Virus record (IMG/VR): IMGVR_UViG_3300037560_000207
Coordinates: 62,001 to 126,000 of that record
From: a virus
DNA: 64,000 nt
Reading direction: 5' to 3' (one strand)
This document shows, in pieces, positions 39,032-46,866 of the stretch; position 1 is the stretch's first letter, and each line of letters starts with the position of its first letter. The notes under the pieces are model-generated. The model saw only the letters and a list, made by a program, of their open reading frames with translations, was not told the DNA's origin and made no database searches. Both the position numbers and the translations under genes were made by a program.

Positions 39032-39252
39032 TAAAAAGAGATAAAATTTACATCATAAACATCAACGACCTTAGTGAGGTAAAATCTTTTTCAATTAAAG
39101 AAAATACCGCCGAAATGATAGCAGACTATTTTCTTGATAAAAAAATTGATTTACATCTCATTTGTCGTCCAGGTTATCGTTCTATTACTTTAAAATCATG
39201 GCTTCATACAAATATGATAAAAGAAATCCAAGAATGGTTAGAGGAGGAATAG
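39028..39252 (+). CDS. Hypothetical protein
   Basis: A 74-residue protein overlapping the preceding gene by 4 nt; strand-helix pattern (IYIININDLSEVKSF, NTAEMIADYFLDK). It ends two bases before the ATG of the DUF2997 gene. Unknown function. Confidence 0.55.
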   Translation: MIKRDKIYIININDLSEVKSFSIKENTAEMIADYFLDKKIDLHLICRPGYRSITLKSWLHTNMIKEIQEWLEEE

Positions 39253-39254
39253 TC

Positions 39255-39458
39255 ATGCGTGGACAAAAGAAAATTGTAGTCGAGATTGATGAAGAAGGAA
39301 ATTGTTCCATAGATGGGCAAGGGTTCCAAGGCCCAGAATGTAGTCATTTTATAGGTGAAGTAGAAGAAGCTCTTGGGCAAAAAGTTTCTCAAAAAAACAA
39401 GCCGGAGTTTCGACAGCGTCGTGTAGTTAGTAAAAGAAATCTTCAGAGGAGTAGATAA
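39255..39458 (+). CDS. DUF2997 protein
   Basis: A 67-residue protein; AGGAGGAATAGTC before ATG 39255. KKIVVEIDEEGNCSIDGQGFQGPECSHFIGEVEEALG matches DUF2997 (short strand pair, GP-x-C, then a helix). In bacteria this family is found near DUF1257 and Ycf46-like genes, both present in this window. Function unknown. A basic tail follows. Confidence 0.7.
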   Translation: MRGQKKIVVEIDEEGNCSIDGQGFQGPECSHFIGEVEEALGQKVSQKNKPEFRQRRVVSKRNLQRSR

Positions 39459-39682
39459 TGAAACGAGCAAAAACTAAAGCGTCAGGGTATATCGTATTAT
39501 GGAAAGGGAACCTATTAACAAAATCAGGACATAAAGGGATTGAAGAAATGGTTGTTGTATGTGAGTCAGATGCTGTAGGTATGCATCCCACAAAACGTGC
39601 AGCCAATAACGCAATTGAACATGATAGGGATGGTACACCTTGGCACAGGGATGATTATACCGTTGTTCCCCTGACCCAATAA
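39458..39682 (+). CDS. Hypothetical protein
   Basis: A 74-residue protein overlapping the preceding stop by one base (TAATG). Strand-rich with MHPTKRAANNAIEHDRDGTPWHRDDY. Unknown function. Confidence 0.55.
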   Translation: MKRAKTKASGYIVLWKGNLLTKSGHKGIEEMVVVCESDAVGMHPTKRAANNAIEHDRDGTPWHRDDYTVVPLTQ

Positions 39683-39696
39683 CCAAAGGAACAAAT

Positions 39697-39912
39697 GTGA
39701 AAAAGAAAAGATCACGAATAGGTAATATTAGAATTAGTGGTAGCAAAGATCGTATATGGGGATGGCGTATTGATGTAACAAGTCCACTAACCACTATTAA
39801 ACCAGAGCAAGGTGTTTACTCTAGTAAAGCATCTGCTCTTCGAGCAGCTAGATATGCAGCAAAATGCTTTGGGATCACAGATGTAATTATTACTTACCAT
39901 GTGGGGATATAA
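39697..39912 (+). CDS. Basic hypothetical protein (GTG start)
   Basis: A 71-residue basic protein from GTG 39697 (CAAAGGAACAAAT upstream). The layout strand-WGWRIDV-strand-SKASALRAARYAAKCFG-strand is common in small phage proteins and resembles a DUF1508-like single repeat. Tentative. Confidence 0.5.
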   Translation: MKKKRSRIGNIRISGSKDRIWGWRIDVTSPLTTIKPEQGVYSSKASALRAARYAAKCFGITDVIITYHVGI

Positions 39913-39915
39913 ATA

Positions 39916-40137
39916 ATGGCGTGTAATGGTATACAACAATGCGGATTTTGTCATAGGTATATGTGGTGCTCAAACTTAGATTTAATATCAGCTTATAAGG
40001 AATTAGTAACAGCCCTTGAAGGATTATGTGAAGCAAGGCGCAATAAGGGGGATGGTGGTAACCCAGAAGGTAACATACATCCATGGTTGGAATTGGTATC
40101 ATCTACTAAAAGAAAAATAAATGAACTTAAAAGATAG
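39916..40137 (+). CDS. Hypothetical protein
   Basis: A 73-residue protein: CGFCHRYMWC at the N-terminus could bind metal, followed by helices (LISAYKELVTALEGLCEARRNKG). Unknown function. Confidence 0.5.
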   Translation: MACNGIQQCGFCHRYMWCSNLDLISAYKELVTALEGLCEARRNKGDGGNPEGNIHPWLELVSSTKRKINELKR

Positions 40138-40152
40138 CTATGGAGATATGGA

Positions 40153-40344
40153 ATGGCTAATCTATTAAATAAGTCAGCGACAAAAAAATTCATCTTGGCT
40201 AAGTTCAAAAGCCTCCGTCCCGGTATGCCAATAACAAGAATATCAATAGAGGCACTCGAAAGATTGGAAGCAGATTTACGAGCAAAGATTATCTTTGAAG
40301 TAAGAAGGCACCCATCTATTGGAAAAACTTTTCGCATTGATTAA
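40153..40344 (+). CDS. Small helical basic protein, possibly histone-fold-like
   Basis: A 63-residue protein: two or three helices, basic, with ITRISIEALERLEADLRAKIIFEV and the end HPSIGKTFRID. The strand-x-S-x-EALE-x-LE helix pattern and terminal GKTF recall the short bacterial histone-fold proteins found in some genomes. This is a weak resemblance; other helical bundles are equally possible. Confidence 0.45.
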   Translation: MANLLNKSATKKFILAKFKSLRPGMPITRISIEALERLEADLRAKIIFEVRRHPSIGKTFRID

Positions 40345-40960
40345 TTTAACAAATAAAATATTTGGAAGATTAAGAATAATTTGCCGTACATCAAATAATA
40401 AATGGGGCTCACCAAGATGGTTATGTAAATGTAGTTGTGGTAATGAAACAATTACTGAGGGTTCTAGTTTAAAAAACGGAAGCACTAAAAGTTGTGGATG
40501 TTTGAAAAAAGAAGGCAATAATTATAAACATGGCAACAATACAACAAATAAAAGAACACAAATTTATAGAGCTTGGGCTGCCATGTTAAATAGATGTAAC
40601 AACACTAAATATGAAAGATATCATCAATGGGGTAAAAGAGGAATAAAAGTTTGTAATAGGTGGTATAAATTCGAAAATTTTCTAGAAGATATGGGCAATC
40701 CTCCTACAAAATATCATTCTCTTGATAGAATTAATAATGATGGTAATTACTGTAAATCAAACTGTCGTTGGGCGACCCCAAAAGAACAGGGTCGCAATAA
40801 AAGAAACAATAGACTTATATCATTCAACGACAAAACACAATGTCTATCTGCATGGGCAGAAGAATACAAAATAAAATCGAGCATAATAGCGGATAGACTA
40901 AAACATAATTGGCCTATTAAAAAAGCTTTAATAACTCCTCCTAAAAAATGGAAAATTTAA
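40319..40960 (+). CDS. AP2/HNH-type homing endonuclease-like protein, copy 3
   Basis: A 213-residue frame beginning at TTG 40319, inside the preceding gene; a second TTG at 40337 (LINLTNKIFGRL) fits the family start better. Signature elements: WLCKCSCGN...SCGCL, MLNRCNN...WGKRGIKVCNRW, DRINNDGNYC-x3-NCRWAT, WAEEYKIKSSIIADRL. Compared with sisters, the GGRG segment is changed to GKRG. Its stop overlaps the start of the deaminase gene (TAATG). Confidence 0.7.
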   Translation: MEKLFALINLTNKIFGRLRIICRTSNNKWGSPRWLCKCSCGNETITEGSSLKNGSTKSCGCLKKEGNNYKHGNNTTNKRTQIYRAWAAMLNRCNNTKYERYHQWGKRGIKVCNRWYKFENFLEDMGNPPTKYHSLDRINNDGNYCKSNCRWATPKEQGRNKRNNRLISFNDKTQCLSAWAEEYKIKSSIIADRLKHNWPIKKALITPPKKWKI

Positions 40961-41313
40961 TGACTATTCCAGAAGCATCGATAAAGGCAGCCAAGTATTC
41001 CAATGTCAAACGAGCCAAAGTATCAGCTATTGCATTCTCACATTCAGGAGAAATAATAGCAACAGCACACAATAGGCGTATTCTTGGACAAGTTGGTATA
41101 TTTACACAACACGCTGAAACAAACCTAATACACAAATTAAACAAATTAAAGGCATTCAATCGTTTTAAAGACATTACGATTCTTGTGCTTAGAATCAGTT
41201 CATACGGAATAACAATGGCAAAACCATGCTCCAAGTGTCAAAACCTATTAAGACAATATCCAGTTAATGTATCATATTCTGGGTGGGATGGGCAAATTTA
41301 TTCTGGATTGTAG
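40960..41313 (+). CDS. Cytidine/dCMP deaminase-like zinc enzyme
   Basis: A 117-residue protein from ATG 40960 (an ATG at 40948 is the alternative). FTQHAETNLI provides the zinc-binding His and catalytic Glu (HAE), and AKPCSKCQNLL the two zinc cysteines (PCxxC). This is the cytidine deaminase-superfamily active site. Short length and phage context suggest a nucleotide deaminase supplying dUMP for ThyX, but the substrate is not certain. Confidence 0.75.
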   Translation: MTIPEASIKAAKYSNVKRAKVSAIAFSHSGEIIATAHNRRILGQVGIFTQHAETNLIHKLNKLKAFNRFKDITILVLRISSYGITMAKPCSKCQNLLRQYPVNVSYSGWDGQIYSGL

Positions 41314-41375
41314 AACTTTGAACGTTGGCGGTAAGCAATAAGAAGAGTAAGAAAGGTAGTCACAGGAAAAAAGTA

Positions 41376-41891
41376 ATGGCAAAAAAGCCCCAGCCGAGAG
41401 ATAAAAAGCCGGCAAAGCGAAGGGCAATAAGAACGGTCTCGGTTGACAAGTTCGGCAAGGATCACTGGGCTCTGCTCGGCTACATTGAGACTTGTTGCGT
41501 AGAACCAAGGGAAAACAAAGTCAATCACGACAATATGAGAACAAACCCGAACCGCAATCTGGAGCTTGGATTCCACAAGAGCCGACTCGGTACCGAAATG
41601 AAATGGAAGGACGAATACAGCACCCGCCTTAGAACTTTCCCTTGGAAGAGTACGAGCAAAACAGAGAAGGCGAAACACCGGGTGGCGGGGCATGACGACT
41701 GGGATTGTCTGAAAGACCTAGAGCGGGCAGGGCTCGCCCGTCTGATCTCCTATGTCAACGGCTTCGTCCAGATAACCGATGCCGGGCTTGCGATAGCTGC
41801 CGAGATGAGGGCTCACAAGGCTAAAGGCGGATATTTCTCGAACTTCACGCCGAAAATGATCCCCAACCCAGCAAACTGCGACGGCGAATGA
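41376..41891 (+). CDS. Compositionally foreign protein, possible winged helix at C-terminus
   Basis: A 171-residue protein from ATG 41376 (CACAGGAAAAAAGTA upstream). It is visibly richer in G+C than all its neighbours (codons such as GCC, CGG, CTC, GGC dominate). Lys/Arg-rich N-terminus, then DDWDCLKDLERAGLARLISYVNGFVQITDAGLAIAAE, which reads like a winged-helix segment. Probably acquired recently from a G+C-rich genome. Function unknown. Confidence 0.6.
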   Translation: MAKKPQPRDKKPAKRRAIRTVSVDKFGKDHWALLGYIETCCVEPRENKVNHDNMRTNPNRNLELGFHKSRLGTEMKWKDEYSTRLRTFPWKSTSKTEKAKHRVAGHDDWDCLKDLERAGLARLISYVNGFVQITDAGLAIAAEMRAHKAKGGYFSNFTPKMIPNPANCDGE

Positions 41892-41930
41892 ATTCTAAAA
41901 CCAACATCAATTTCAAGTACGAAGCCTGCG

Positions 41931-41948
41931 GAATGGATAAATCCATTC
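41931..41948 (+). promoter_or_regulatory. 8-bp perfect hairpin after the foreign gene
   Basis: GAATGGAT-AA-ATCCATTC lies 40 nt after the stop at 41891. No T-tract follows. It may mark the edge of the acquired segment or act as an mRNA end structure. Confidence 0.35.
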
Positions 41949-42033
41949 TGGGTTGTAGGACTTGGCGCGTTGGCGAGTTAAACAAAAATTAACCGCTAAT
42001 TTACTGTGTGTGTATTTTGAACGGAGTTATGTA

Positions 42034-42192
42034 GTGGAGGAAAAATTAACAAATAAAAAATGGATTCATAAAATTGTCGTAAATGGATTACGTGAAACCA
42101 TACGTATTCATGGCCCAATAGGTAAAAAACTTATTGGTAGTGCCGCAAAAAGAATTATCGGTATGTTATCTACCAAGGAGAGAAAAGGATGA
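42034..42192 (+). CDS. Small basic protein (GTG start)
   Basis: A 52-residue protein from GTG 42034; ACGGAG 7 nt upstream decides the start, although the frame is open from 41962. Basic and helical, VEEKLTNKKWIHKIVVNGLRETIRI... Overlaps the next start by 4 nt. Confidence 0.5.
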   Translation: MEEKLTNKKWIHKIVVNGLRETIRIHGPIGKKLIGSAAKRIIGMLSTKERKG

Positions 42193-42406
42193 AAGTATAC
42201 GTTGTAACACAAAAGAAGATGGTGGATGTAATCGAGTTCGTGGTGTGTTTGCCACTAAAATTAAAGCAGATGAATATGTAGGACCACAAGATACAAGAGA
42301 AACTATCAAATGTGACGGTTGCGGTCAACAAAAATCAAACCCAGCATATGATGAACTTGAAGCCTGGAAACAAGAATTATCTATAAAAGAGTGGTACGTT
42401 CAATAA
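42189..42406 (+). pseudogene. Zinc-site protein with an early one-base frameshift
   Basis: ATG 42189 (AAGGAGAGAAAAGG upstream) starts MKVYVVTQ, after which that frame runs to a stop at 42279-42281. The frame one base earlier reads KEDGGCNRVRGVFATKIKADEYV..., later IKCDGCGQQ, ending KEWYVQ at 42404-42406. It is a coherent protein of about 72 residues if one base is restored in ACACAAAAG (about 42207-42214). Likely a small zinc protein. Confidence 0.6.
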
Positions 42407-42582
42407 TGAAGAAACTAAAACACACTGTAACTGCTTGTGAACATTGTGGTAAACGAAGACGTAAAAAAGGAGATGATTCGGAATATTGTCCAGCGATGGG
42501 TGGACTAGTTCTTTTAGCCAGGGTGGGAACATATATATCTGGTGGTCATTCATGGATTAGAACAACAAAGAGAATACGATAA
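42406..42582 (+). CDS. Small basic zinc-finger-like protein
   Basis: A 58-residue protein, MKKLKHTVTACEHCGKRRRKKGD..., with CEHCG and a later Cys; TAATG overlap with the preceding frame. Basic. Unknown function. Confidence 0.5.
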   Translation: MKKLKHTVTACEHCGKRRRKKGDDSEYCPAMGGLVLLARVGTYISGGHSWIRTTKRIR

Positions 42583-42583
42583 A

Positions 42584-42811
42584 ATGAAAAAGCAAAAAAC
42601 AGTTAAAGCTTGGGTTTATCTTGATAAACTAAATCCAATCCGTTGGAAATGGTTTTGTTTTCCGTTTCTTAATGTAAAAATGGAAGGGTCAACAAAAACA
42701 CCTATGGGCGCTAAATATGCGGCAAAAAGAACTATTGAACGAATTAATTGTAAAGCTGAAATTAAAATTTTATGGCCTAAATTCTCTCTGGAGAAATCAC
42801 AATGCAATTAA
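42584..42811 (+). CDS. Basic hypothetical protein
   Basis: A 75-residue Lys/Trp-rich protein (WVYLDKLNPIRWKWFCFPFLN, KYAAKRTIERINCK). Overlaps the deformylase start by 10 nt, suggesting coupling. Unknown function. Confidence 0.5.
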   Translation: MKKQKTVKAWVYLDKLNPIRWKWFCFPFLNVKMEGSTKTPMGAKYAAKRTIERINCKAEIKILWPKFSLEKSQCN

Positions 42812-43365
42812 TACACTATCCTAATCCTATTTTACTTCAACCATGTAAAACTATTTATGGATCAACAAGAGATCAAACAGGAGATCAGACCCCAAAAAAT
42901 AGATCACAACTTGCCACCGCTATGTGGAAAATTATGGATGACCATAATGGTATAGGCTTAGCTGCACCACAAGTTGGTTTGAATATCCGTATGTTTGTAT
43001 GGAAGAAAAATGGTTGTAATCTAGCTATTTGGAACCCGGTATTCACATGGCTTAGTGGCGAAGCCAATTCTATAGAAGGATGTCTATCATTGCCTGGAAT
43101 ACAAGTAACAATAAAAAGAGCTACTCAAGCAACCCTAAGTGGAACCGATTATAGAGGATGGTCCACAAAAAATAAACCAATATACGCCCGAGGTATTGGA
43201 GAAGGAATTACAATTGTATCAGATTTAGATTCCCTCGAAGAAACTCGAATCTGGCAACATGAAATTGATCATCTAAATGGTCAATTAATCATAGACAATA
43301 TGAGTCGTGAAGATACAATTACTAACAGAGACGCTTTGAGAACGCTGTTAAAAAATGCTATATAA
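42802..43365 (+). CDS. def: Peptide deformylase
   Basis: A 187-residue enzyme with all three motifs: GIGLAAPQ (50-57), EGCLS with metal Cys94, and HEIDHLNG with His153, Glu154 and His157. It removes the formyl group from nascent proteins using a bound metal ion. The gene overlaps the methionine aminopeptidase gene by 11 nt, so the two N-terminal processing steps are encoded together. Phage deformylases are known, often in cyanophages. A residue-102 insertion region (IKRATQATLSGTDYRG) is typical of the type I fold. Confidence 0.95.
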   Translation: MQLIHYPNPILLQPCKTIYGSTRDQTGDQTPKNRSQLATAMWKIMDDHNGIGLAAPQVGLNIRMFVWKKNGCNLAIWNPVFTWLSGEANSIEGCLSLPGIQVTIKRATQATLSGTDYRGWSTKNKPIYARGIGEGITIVSDLDSLEETRIWQHEIDHLNGQLIIDNMSREDTITNRDALRTLLKNAI

Positions 43366-44116
43366 CACAGAAAATATAGAATCTATCCGGGTAGCTAATC
43401 AAGCAGTCAAAGAAGCACTTGATGGCGTTGAAAGTCTCATAGCCCCAGGTATAACAACTATGAGAATCAATGTAACGATCGAAAAAATCCTTCGACGTAT
43501 TGGCGCAGAATTCCTTTTCGTTGGGCAACGTATATTAAATACATTAACACCATTCCCAACCGCCGCTTGTGTCAGTGTTAACGAAGAAGTTGTACATGGC
43601 GTCCCAAATGATTACTCATTAATAGAAGGAGATATCGTTAGTATAGATTGTGGAACAAAGATTGCTGGATGGTGTGGTGACTCCGCAAGAACATGGGCTG
43701 TCGGTCATATTAATAAACCTTCACAAAAATTAATCAAGGCAACACGCAAAGCGCTCGATATCGCTATAGCCAAAATACGTCCAGGCTTACCATGGAATCA
43801 AATAGCGATGTTAATTCAAGCTCAAGCCAAACAATCTGGCTTTGATATTGTGCGAGATTTCTGTGGACACGGTATCGGACGTAAGCTACATGAATTACCA
43901 AGCGTCCCAAACCATACTAATAATTTCATGCTAGACTTTATTTTAGAACCAGGACTTGTAATAGCGATCGAACCAATATTTACCACTGGAACGTACCATG
44001 TCATACAAAAGACACCCGGAGAATGGCCTGTCGTAACGAGGGATGGAAAACGATCAGCCCATTTTGAACACACAATAGCTGTAACAAGCAATGGCGTAGA
44101 TGTGCTTTCTGGTTAG
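43355..44116 (+). CDS. map: Methionine aminopeptidase, type I
   Basis: A 253-residue enzyme of normal length. Metal ligands are Asp98 (SIDCGT), Asp109 (CGDSART), His172 (CGHGIG), Glu206 (AIEPIF) and Glu238 (FEHTI); His81 (VVHGVP) is the substrate-contacting His. It removes initiator Met after deformylation. The overlap with def gives a complete N-terminal methionine excision module, rarely seen together in a phage. The 365-nt region after it lacks genes. Confidence 0.95.
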   Translation: MLYNTENIESIRVANQAVKEALDGVESLIAPGITTMRINVTIEKILRRIGAEFLFVGQRILNTLTPFPTAACVSVNEEVVHGVPNDYSLIEGDIVSIDCGTKIAGWCGDSARTWAVGHINKPSQKLIKATRKALDIAIAKIRPGLPWNQIAMLIQAQAKQSGFDIVRDFCGHGIGRKLHELPSVPNHTNNFMLDFILEPGLVIAIEPIFTTGTYHVIQKTPGEWPVVTRDGKRSAHFEHTIAVTSNGVDVLSG

Positions 44117-44481
44117 GTTTCATTATGATGTTCGGAATGGACACGTTTCAAAAATGACACAAAGAAAAAATTACTACATTAAAAAACAAAGATAGAATGT
44201 CAGAAAAAACAAAAAAAAGATTTTTCAAAATTTTCTTGGAGCGCTTTTGACGTTTTTGCACTCTCTATACTAATAGTTTCTGATCTTTTTCAAACCGATA
44301 CATCAACGAGACAGAATACCAAATTAGAGTAATGGTTAAAATGTATTGTAATTATCGATATGTATCACTATCGCAACATCCTATAAATTTCTTTGTCTTG
44401 CTTAGACCAATAGTTTATTCACTATTAGAAGGATGGTAATCAATCCAAAAAACAAAAATCCAATATGCGCGGAGATCAAAA
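44117..44481 (+). other. 365-nt gene-free region
   Basis: No convincing gene; the only frames are 10-32 codons long without ribosome binding sites (for example 44341-44439). It is A-rich (AAAAAACAAAAAAAAG) on one side and holds TTGACG at about 44248 followed by TATACT/CTAATA-like sequence, a possible promoter for the genes from 44482. It is the longest gap in the window and may be regulatory or a replication-related site. Confidence 0.3.
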
Positions 44482-44721
44482 ATGGAATGTTTAGTCTGCC
44501 ACCAAAAAATAAAGTCTGGGGAACAAATATTTTTTGGAAGTCAAATGAGATGTTGTGGCTTCGGAGAATACGATTGTAGCTATTCGGGGGCCTTAGACGA
44601 ATTGGTGGGTGCGTTACACCTCTCTTGCCTTAAGAGTCCAATAGCGGTTATTCCTGAGCCTGCTGAGGAATCGGAATTGGTGGTTCAGAGGTCAAATGCA
44701 TTGGGTATGTTTGATTTATAA
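44482..44721 (+). CDS. Hypothetical zinc-knuckle protein
   Basis: A 79-residue protein: MECLVCHQKIKSGEQIFFGSQMRCC...LHLSCLKS, a CxxC-x(n)-C/H-x2-C layout seen in small phage zinc proteins. Acidic tail. Unknown function. Confidence 0.6.
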   Translation: MECLVCHQKIKSGEQIFFGSQMRCCGFGEYDCSYSGALDELVGALHLSCLKSPIAVIPEPAEESELVVQRSNALGMFDL

Positions 44722-44751
44722 TTTTAAAGCTATACTTGATTGGTAGAATTT

Positions 44752-45405
44752 ATGTCGAAATTTATTGATTTGACGAGACAAAAGTTTGGGAGACTTGAAG
44801 TATTAAAACGGGTTGAAAACAATAAACAGAATAAGCCTCAATGGTTATGTCAATGTAATTGTGGAAATAAATCAATCGTTTCTGGTGGTAATCTTAAAAA
44901 TGGTAGTGTAAGAAGTTGTGGATGTTTACAAAAAGAAAAAGTTATAATCAATAATATTAATAAAACAATACACAGCCATTGTCGAAATAGAAAATCAACT
45001 GGATTTTATAATTCGTGGCATCAAATAATTCAAAGGTGTACTAATCCTAATAACGAAGCTTATCATAATTACGGTGGTCGAGGGATTATTGTTTGTAAAC
45101 GATGGTTAAAATTTGAGAATTTTCTTAAAGATATGATAAAAAGATGGAAACCTGGATTACAAATTGAACGGAGAAATAATAATAAAGGATATTATAAAAA
45201 GAATTGCAAATGGGCTACCAGGAAACAGCAAGCTAGAAATAGACGAGACAATCTTTATGTTTCTTATAATGGAGAAAATAGACTTTTTGTAGAATTATAC
45301 GAAGAACATAACATGCCTCGTAAAATTGTGCATAATAGATTTTATAATTATGGATGGACCATAAGAAGAGCTTTAACAACACCGGTAAAAAAGCGGAGTA
45401 AATAA
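44752..45405 (+). CDS. AP2/HNH-type homing endonuclease-like protein, copy 4
   Basis: A 217-residue copy from ATG 44752. FGRLEVLKR, WLCQCNCGN...SCGCL, IIQRCTN...YGGRGIIVCKRW, QIERRNNNKGYY-x3-NCKWAT, and a C-terminal YEEHNMPRKIVHNRF ending TIRRALTTP. The NCKW in place of NCRW and the divergent C-terminal repeat suggest a different target specificity. Inserted right before the BrxL-like gene. Confidence 0.75.
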   Translation: MSKFIDLTRQKFGRLEVLKRVENNKQNKPQWLCQCNCGNKSIVSGGNLKNGSVRSCGCLQKEKVIINNINKTIHSHCRNRKSTGFYNSWHQIIQRCTNPNNEAYHNYGGRGIIVCKRWLKFENFLKDMIKRWKPGLQIERRNNNKGYYKKNCKWATRKQQARNRRDNLYVSYNGENRLFVELYEEHNMPRKIVHNRFYNYGWTIRRALTTPVKKRSK

Positions 45406-46860
45406 ATGGTTGAAATTGGCATAAAAGACAAGGTCGCAGCCATATTTCATGAGCGAGGAACTATCGTTGATAAGAGTATGTCTAAATGGAATGATCAATG
45501 GAAAAAATTGCCCTCTTTTGTAATCGATTATTTAATCGCAGAAATGGTTAGTCCTACGGACCCAGTTCCTGGACTGGAACGCATCAGTCGGTTGTTGAAC
45601 GACCATTTTATGGAGTCAGATCAAAAGGAATTAATTAAAAGTAAAATTAGGGAACAAGGAAAATACAGTCTTATTGGTCGTATACGCTGTAGATATGATG
45701 AAGGTAAGGACGAGTATTGGGTTGATATATCTTGTTTGGGTAATCAATATATCAGAATTGACCCATATATTATCGCCGAATATGGAGAAATTCTATTGAC
45801 TACAGGTTGCTGGGGAACATTTACTATTATATATGATACATCTTATGTTATGCGCAAGAAATTGTATCCTTTTCTCATTATTGAATTTCGACCGATCCAA
45901 ATTACCGGAATAAATCTCGATACCTGGATTAAACGTCGAGCACAATTCAATGACGACGAATGGCTTAATCTGATGGTAACTAGCATTGGTTTTGATCCAA
46001 ATTGTCTTGCTCAAGAAGAAAAATTGTTATTGATGATTAGGCTTGTGCCATTAATCGAAGCTAATGTTAATTTTATTGAATTAGGCCCCCCGGAAACAGG
46101 CAAGACTTACACCTATCAATCTCTCAGCTCCCATGGATTCGTAATTTCTGGAGGCCAGACTACTGTAGCATCGTTATTCTATGACAAATTACGGCGACAA
46201 CTTGGTCTAGTCGGATATAAAGATGTGGTTCTTTTCGATGAATTTGCTGGTGGACGTACTGGTAATAAATGGTCAGGTCAAGGTGCCTTAATAGATACGT
46301 TGAAGGACTTCATGAATTCTGGTCGCTTTGGTCGTGGGACAGCAGAATTCGCTTCAGACTGTTCAATTATGTTTGCGGGTAATATCGACTGTGATAGACA
46401 AAAAAAGACGGTGTCTGCTCGGTATCGCAATTTGTTTGCCCCACTGCCTCAAGTTATTTGTCAAGATAGAGCATTTCTGGATCGTATTCATGGATTTATT
46501 CCAGGATGGAAAATTCCTCAGATACGAGAATCCCAGTTTGCTAAAAGTCACGGATTTATGGCCGATTATTTAAGTGAGATTATGCATCGCATGAGGGATC
46601 GGAATTATGCACCGGTGATTCTAAACAATGTAGATTTTGGGTCAATGGCTCAGCGTAATCAACGATCGCTTGTTCGAATCGGCTCTGGTTTATTGAAATT
46701 GATGTTTCCTCACAAAACATCAGAAACAATTACATTTGAGGAATTGAAAACGGTACTTGATGTTGCGGTTGATTTAAGGGAGAGAGTAATTCAACAATTG
46801 GCGGTAATTCTACCAACAGAATTTAGTGGTGTTAAATTATCTTATAATATAAAGGAATAA
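45406..46860 (+). CDS. BrxL-like AAA+ protein lacking the Lon protease domain
   Basis: A 484-residue protein. Residues 1-200 match the N-terminal part of BrxL of BREX systems (LPSFVIDYLIAEMVSPTD, LERISRLLNDHF, IKSKIREQGKYSLIGRI, RPIQITGINLDTWI, RRAQFNDDEWLNLMVTSIGFDP). The AAA+ core follows: ELGPPETGKTYTYQSLSSHG (Walker A 227-234), SGGQTTVASLFYD, LVGYKDVVLFDEFAG (Walker B), MNSGRFGRG. BrxL normally continues into a Lon-like protease domain; this protein stops after the ATPase. No other BREX gene is visible. It could act as a helicase-like DNA motor, as a decoy against host BREX, or in replication. Confidence 0.75.
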   Translation: MVEIGIKDKVAAIFHERGTIVDKSMSKWNDQWKKLPSFVIDYLIAEMVSPTDPVPGLERISRLLNDHFMESDQKELIKSKIREQGKYSLIGRIRCRYDEGKDEYWVDISCLGNQYIRIDPYIIAEYGEILLTTGCWGTFTIIYDTSYVMRKKLYPFLIIEFRPIQITGINLDTWIKRRAQFNDDEWLNLMVTSIGFDPNCLAQEEKLLLMIRLVPLIEANVNFIELGPPETGKTYTYQSLSSHGFVISGGQTTVASLFYDKLRRQLGLVGYKDVVLFDEFAGGRTGNKWSGQGALIDTLKDFMNSGRFGRGTAEFASDCSIMFAGNIDCDRQKKTVSARYRNLFAPLPQVICQDRAFLDRIHGFIPGWKIPQIRESQFAKSHGFMADYLSEIMHRMRDRNYAPVILNNVDFGSMAQRNQRSLVRIGSGLLKLMFPHKTSETITFEELKTVLDVAVDLRERVIQQLAVILPTEFSGVKLSYNIKE

Positions 46861-46866
46861 ATGTAA

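Noticed and set aside
45406-46860. Full BREX defence system carried by the phage
   Set aside because: Only a BrxL-like protein is present; no PglX methylase, PglZ, BrxC or BrxB is recognisable nearby.
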